Origin: Strigamia acuminata
Lineage: Eukaryota; Arthropoda; Chilopoda; Geophilomorpha; Linotaeniidae
NCBI GenBank assembly: GCA_949358305.1
Contig: OX442319.1
Coordinates: 6,014,001 to 6,078,000, forward strand
DNA: 64,000 nucleotides
Direction of reading: 5' to 3'
The notes beneath the pieces are model-generated. The model was not told the DNA's origin. It ran no database searches and was given only the letters and a program-made list of their open reading frames with translations. The translations under genes and the position numbers were made by a program. This document shows positions 63,602 to 64,000 of this stretch, piece by piece (within the stretch, counting starts at the first letter, position 1; each line of letters starts with the position of its first letter).

Positions 63602-64000
63602 TCACACTTCCCTACGTCGGAGCGTATTCTCGTCCCCATCCCCCCGTGGTGGAGGAACCGCCGATTCCCCACTTGCACCCGCTTGGTCCGCATTCCCATC
63701 CACAACCGGGCCCTCGCTGTCCAAAAACCTCTCGTTGGACTCCTCGACGTCCGAATCCAGCCTGTAAAGCGTATTGTGACACAACGGACACCTGTCCTGC
63801 ACGTACAGCCACTTCCTCAAGCACACGCTGTGGAAGTAATGATTGCACTTTGTGATGCGCGCATTCGACAGTTGTTGGTAACAAATGGCGCAAACGTCGT
63901 CGAATCTCGCCAGCTGCTCTTCCGTGGCTTCCGGCAGCAAGTTGATCTTGTTCACGGCCGTCCTCCGCTTGATGAAAGTCGTCCAACCCGACTTCGCCTG
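63602..64000 (-). CDS. RNF139: RNF139 (TRC8)/RNF145-like membrane E3 ubiquitin ligase, C-terminal part
   Basis: The last 132 residues are inside the window and the frame is open to the right edge. AVNKINLLPEAT precedes a RING-H2 finger with CAIC, CNHYFH, CLRKWL and CPLC, the spacing C-x2-C...C-x-H-x2-H-x2-C...C-x2-C. This block is closest to TRC8/RNF139 and RNF145, ER-resident ligases with many membrane helices that regulate sterol and lipid enzymes. The helices would lie beyond the window. After the RING comes an acidic Asp/Glu/Ser tail (DSDVEESNERFLDSEG) ending NTLRRREV. The exact paralogue cannot be fixed from the RING alone. Confidence 0.88.
   Translation of the reverse strand, partial: QAKSGWTTFIKRRTAVNKINLLPEATEEQLARFDDVCAICYQQLSNARITKCNHYFHSVCLRKWLYVQDRCPLCHNTLYRLDSDVEESNERFLDSEGPVVDGNADQAGASGESAVPPPRGDGDENTLRRREV

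Noticed and set aside
63424-63855. Plus-strand His/Pro-rich ORF over the RING exon
   Set aside because: It is the complement of the RNF139/145-like coding exon and its 3' flank.

Overview
This is animal nuclear DNA, most likely from an arthropod or another ecdysozoan. Genes are split by many GT-AG introns of about 50-80 bp, the non-coding DNA is AT-rich and full of minisatellites and small inverted-repeat transposons, and the gene set (rabaptin, esterase-like adhesion protein, Methuselah-like receptor, SLC6 transporter, glycogenin, TRC8-type RING protein, BTB-Kelch proteins) is metazoan. The species cannot be named from sequence alone. Exon joins below were worked out by hand from splice sites, reading phase and family similarity; every complete model closes in frame.

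Layout. 1-6096 (-): first ~595 residues of a rabaptin, running off the left edge. 6565-11255 (+): cholinesterase-like membrane protein without the catalytic serine. 12036-16817 (-): BTB-BACK-Kelch protein with a 1.5 kb satellite in one intron. 17590-19139 (+): Methuselah-like GPCR; its copy at 22954-24480 is broken. Between them lie a dead SLC6 fragment, a MITE and a LINE 3' end. 25061-30498 (-): the intact SLC6 transporter, 63 bp from a divergent four-helix membrane protein (30562-31357, +). 32549-33130 (+): small secreted helical protein. 33772-34987 (+): cytosolic sulfotransferase. 37820-41934 (-): glycogenin with a very long proline-rich insert. 42476-44560 (+): protein resembling the FAM166/CIMIP2 ciliary microtubule inner proteins. 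55638-59103 (+): second BTB-Kelch. 59543-60661 (+): unrecognised C-terminally anchored protein. 60923-62181 (-): frameshifted leucine-rich-repeat gene. 63602-64000 (-): C-terminal RING of an RNF139/RNF145-like ligase.

The most unusual part is 35.4-55.3 kb. A divergent two-gene unit occurs there three times, plus one half unit. One gene encodes a small CxxC...CxxC zinc-binding-like protein with an acidic tail. The other encodes a Gln-rich, internally repeated helical protein. The shared promoter region and the 3' flanks are also copied. I recognise neither protein. One helical copy is split by a 3773 bp LTR element with 216 bp LTRs, a 5 bp target duplication, a tRNA-iMet-like primer site, and one intact 1046-residue Copia-type gag ORF with no protease, integrase or reverse transcriptase. 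The promoter of another unit carries a run of perfect hairpins absent from the other copies.

Most genes here are unrelated housekeeping or signalling genes. Close head-to-head spacing (rabaptin/esterase, BTB-Kelch/GPCR, SLC6/four-helix, glycogenin/CIMIP2-like and the duplicated units) is the recurring organisational theme.
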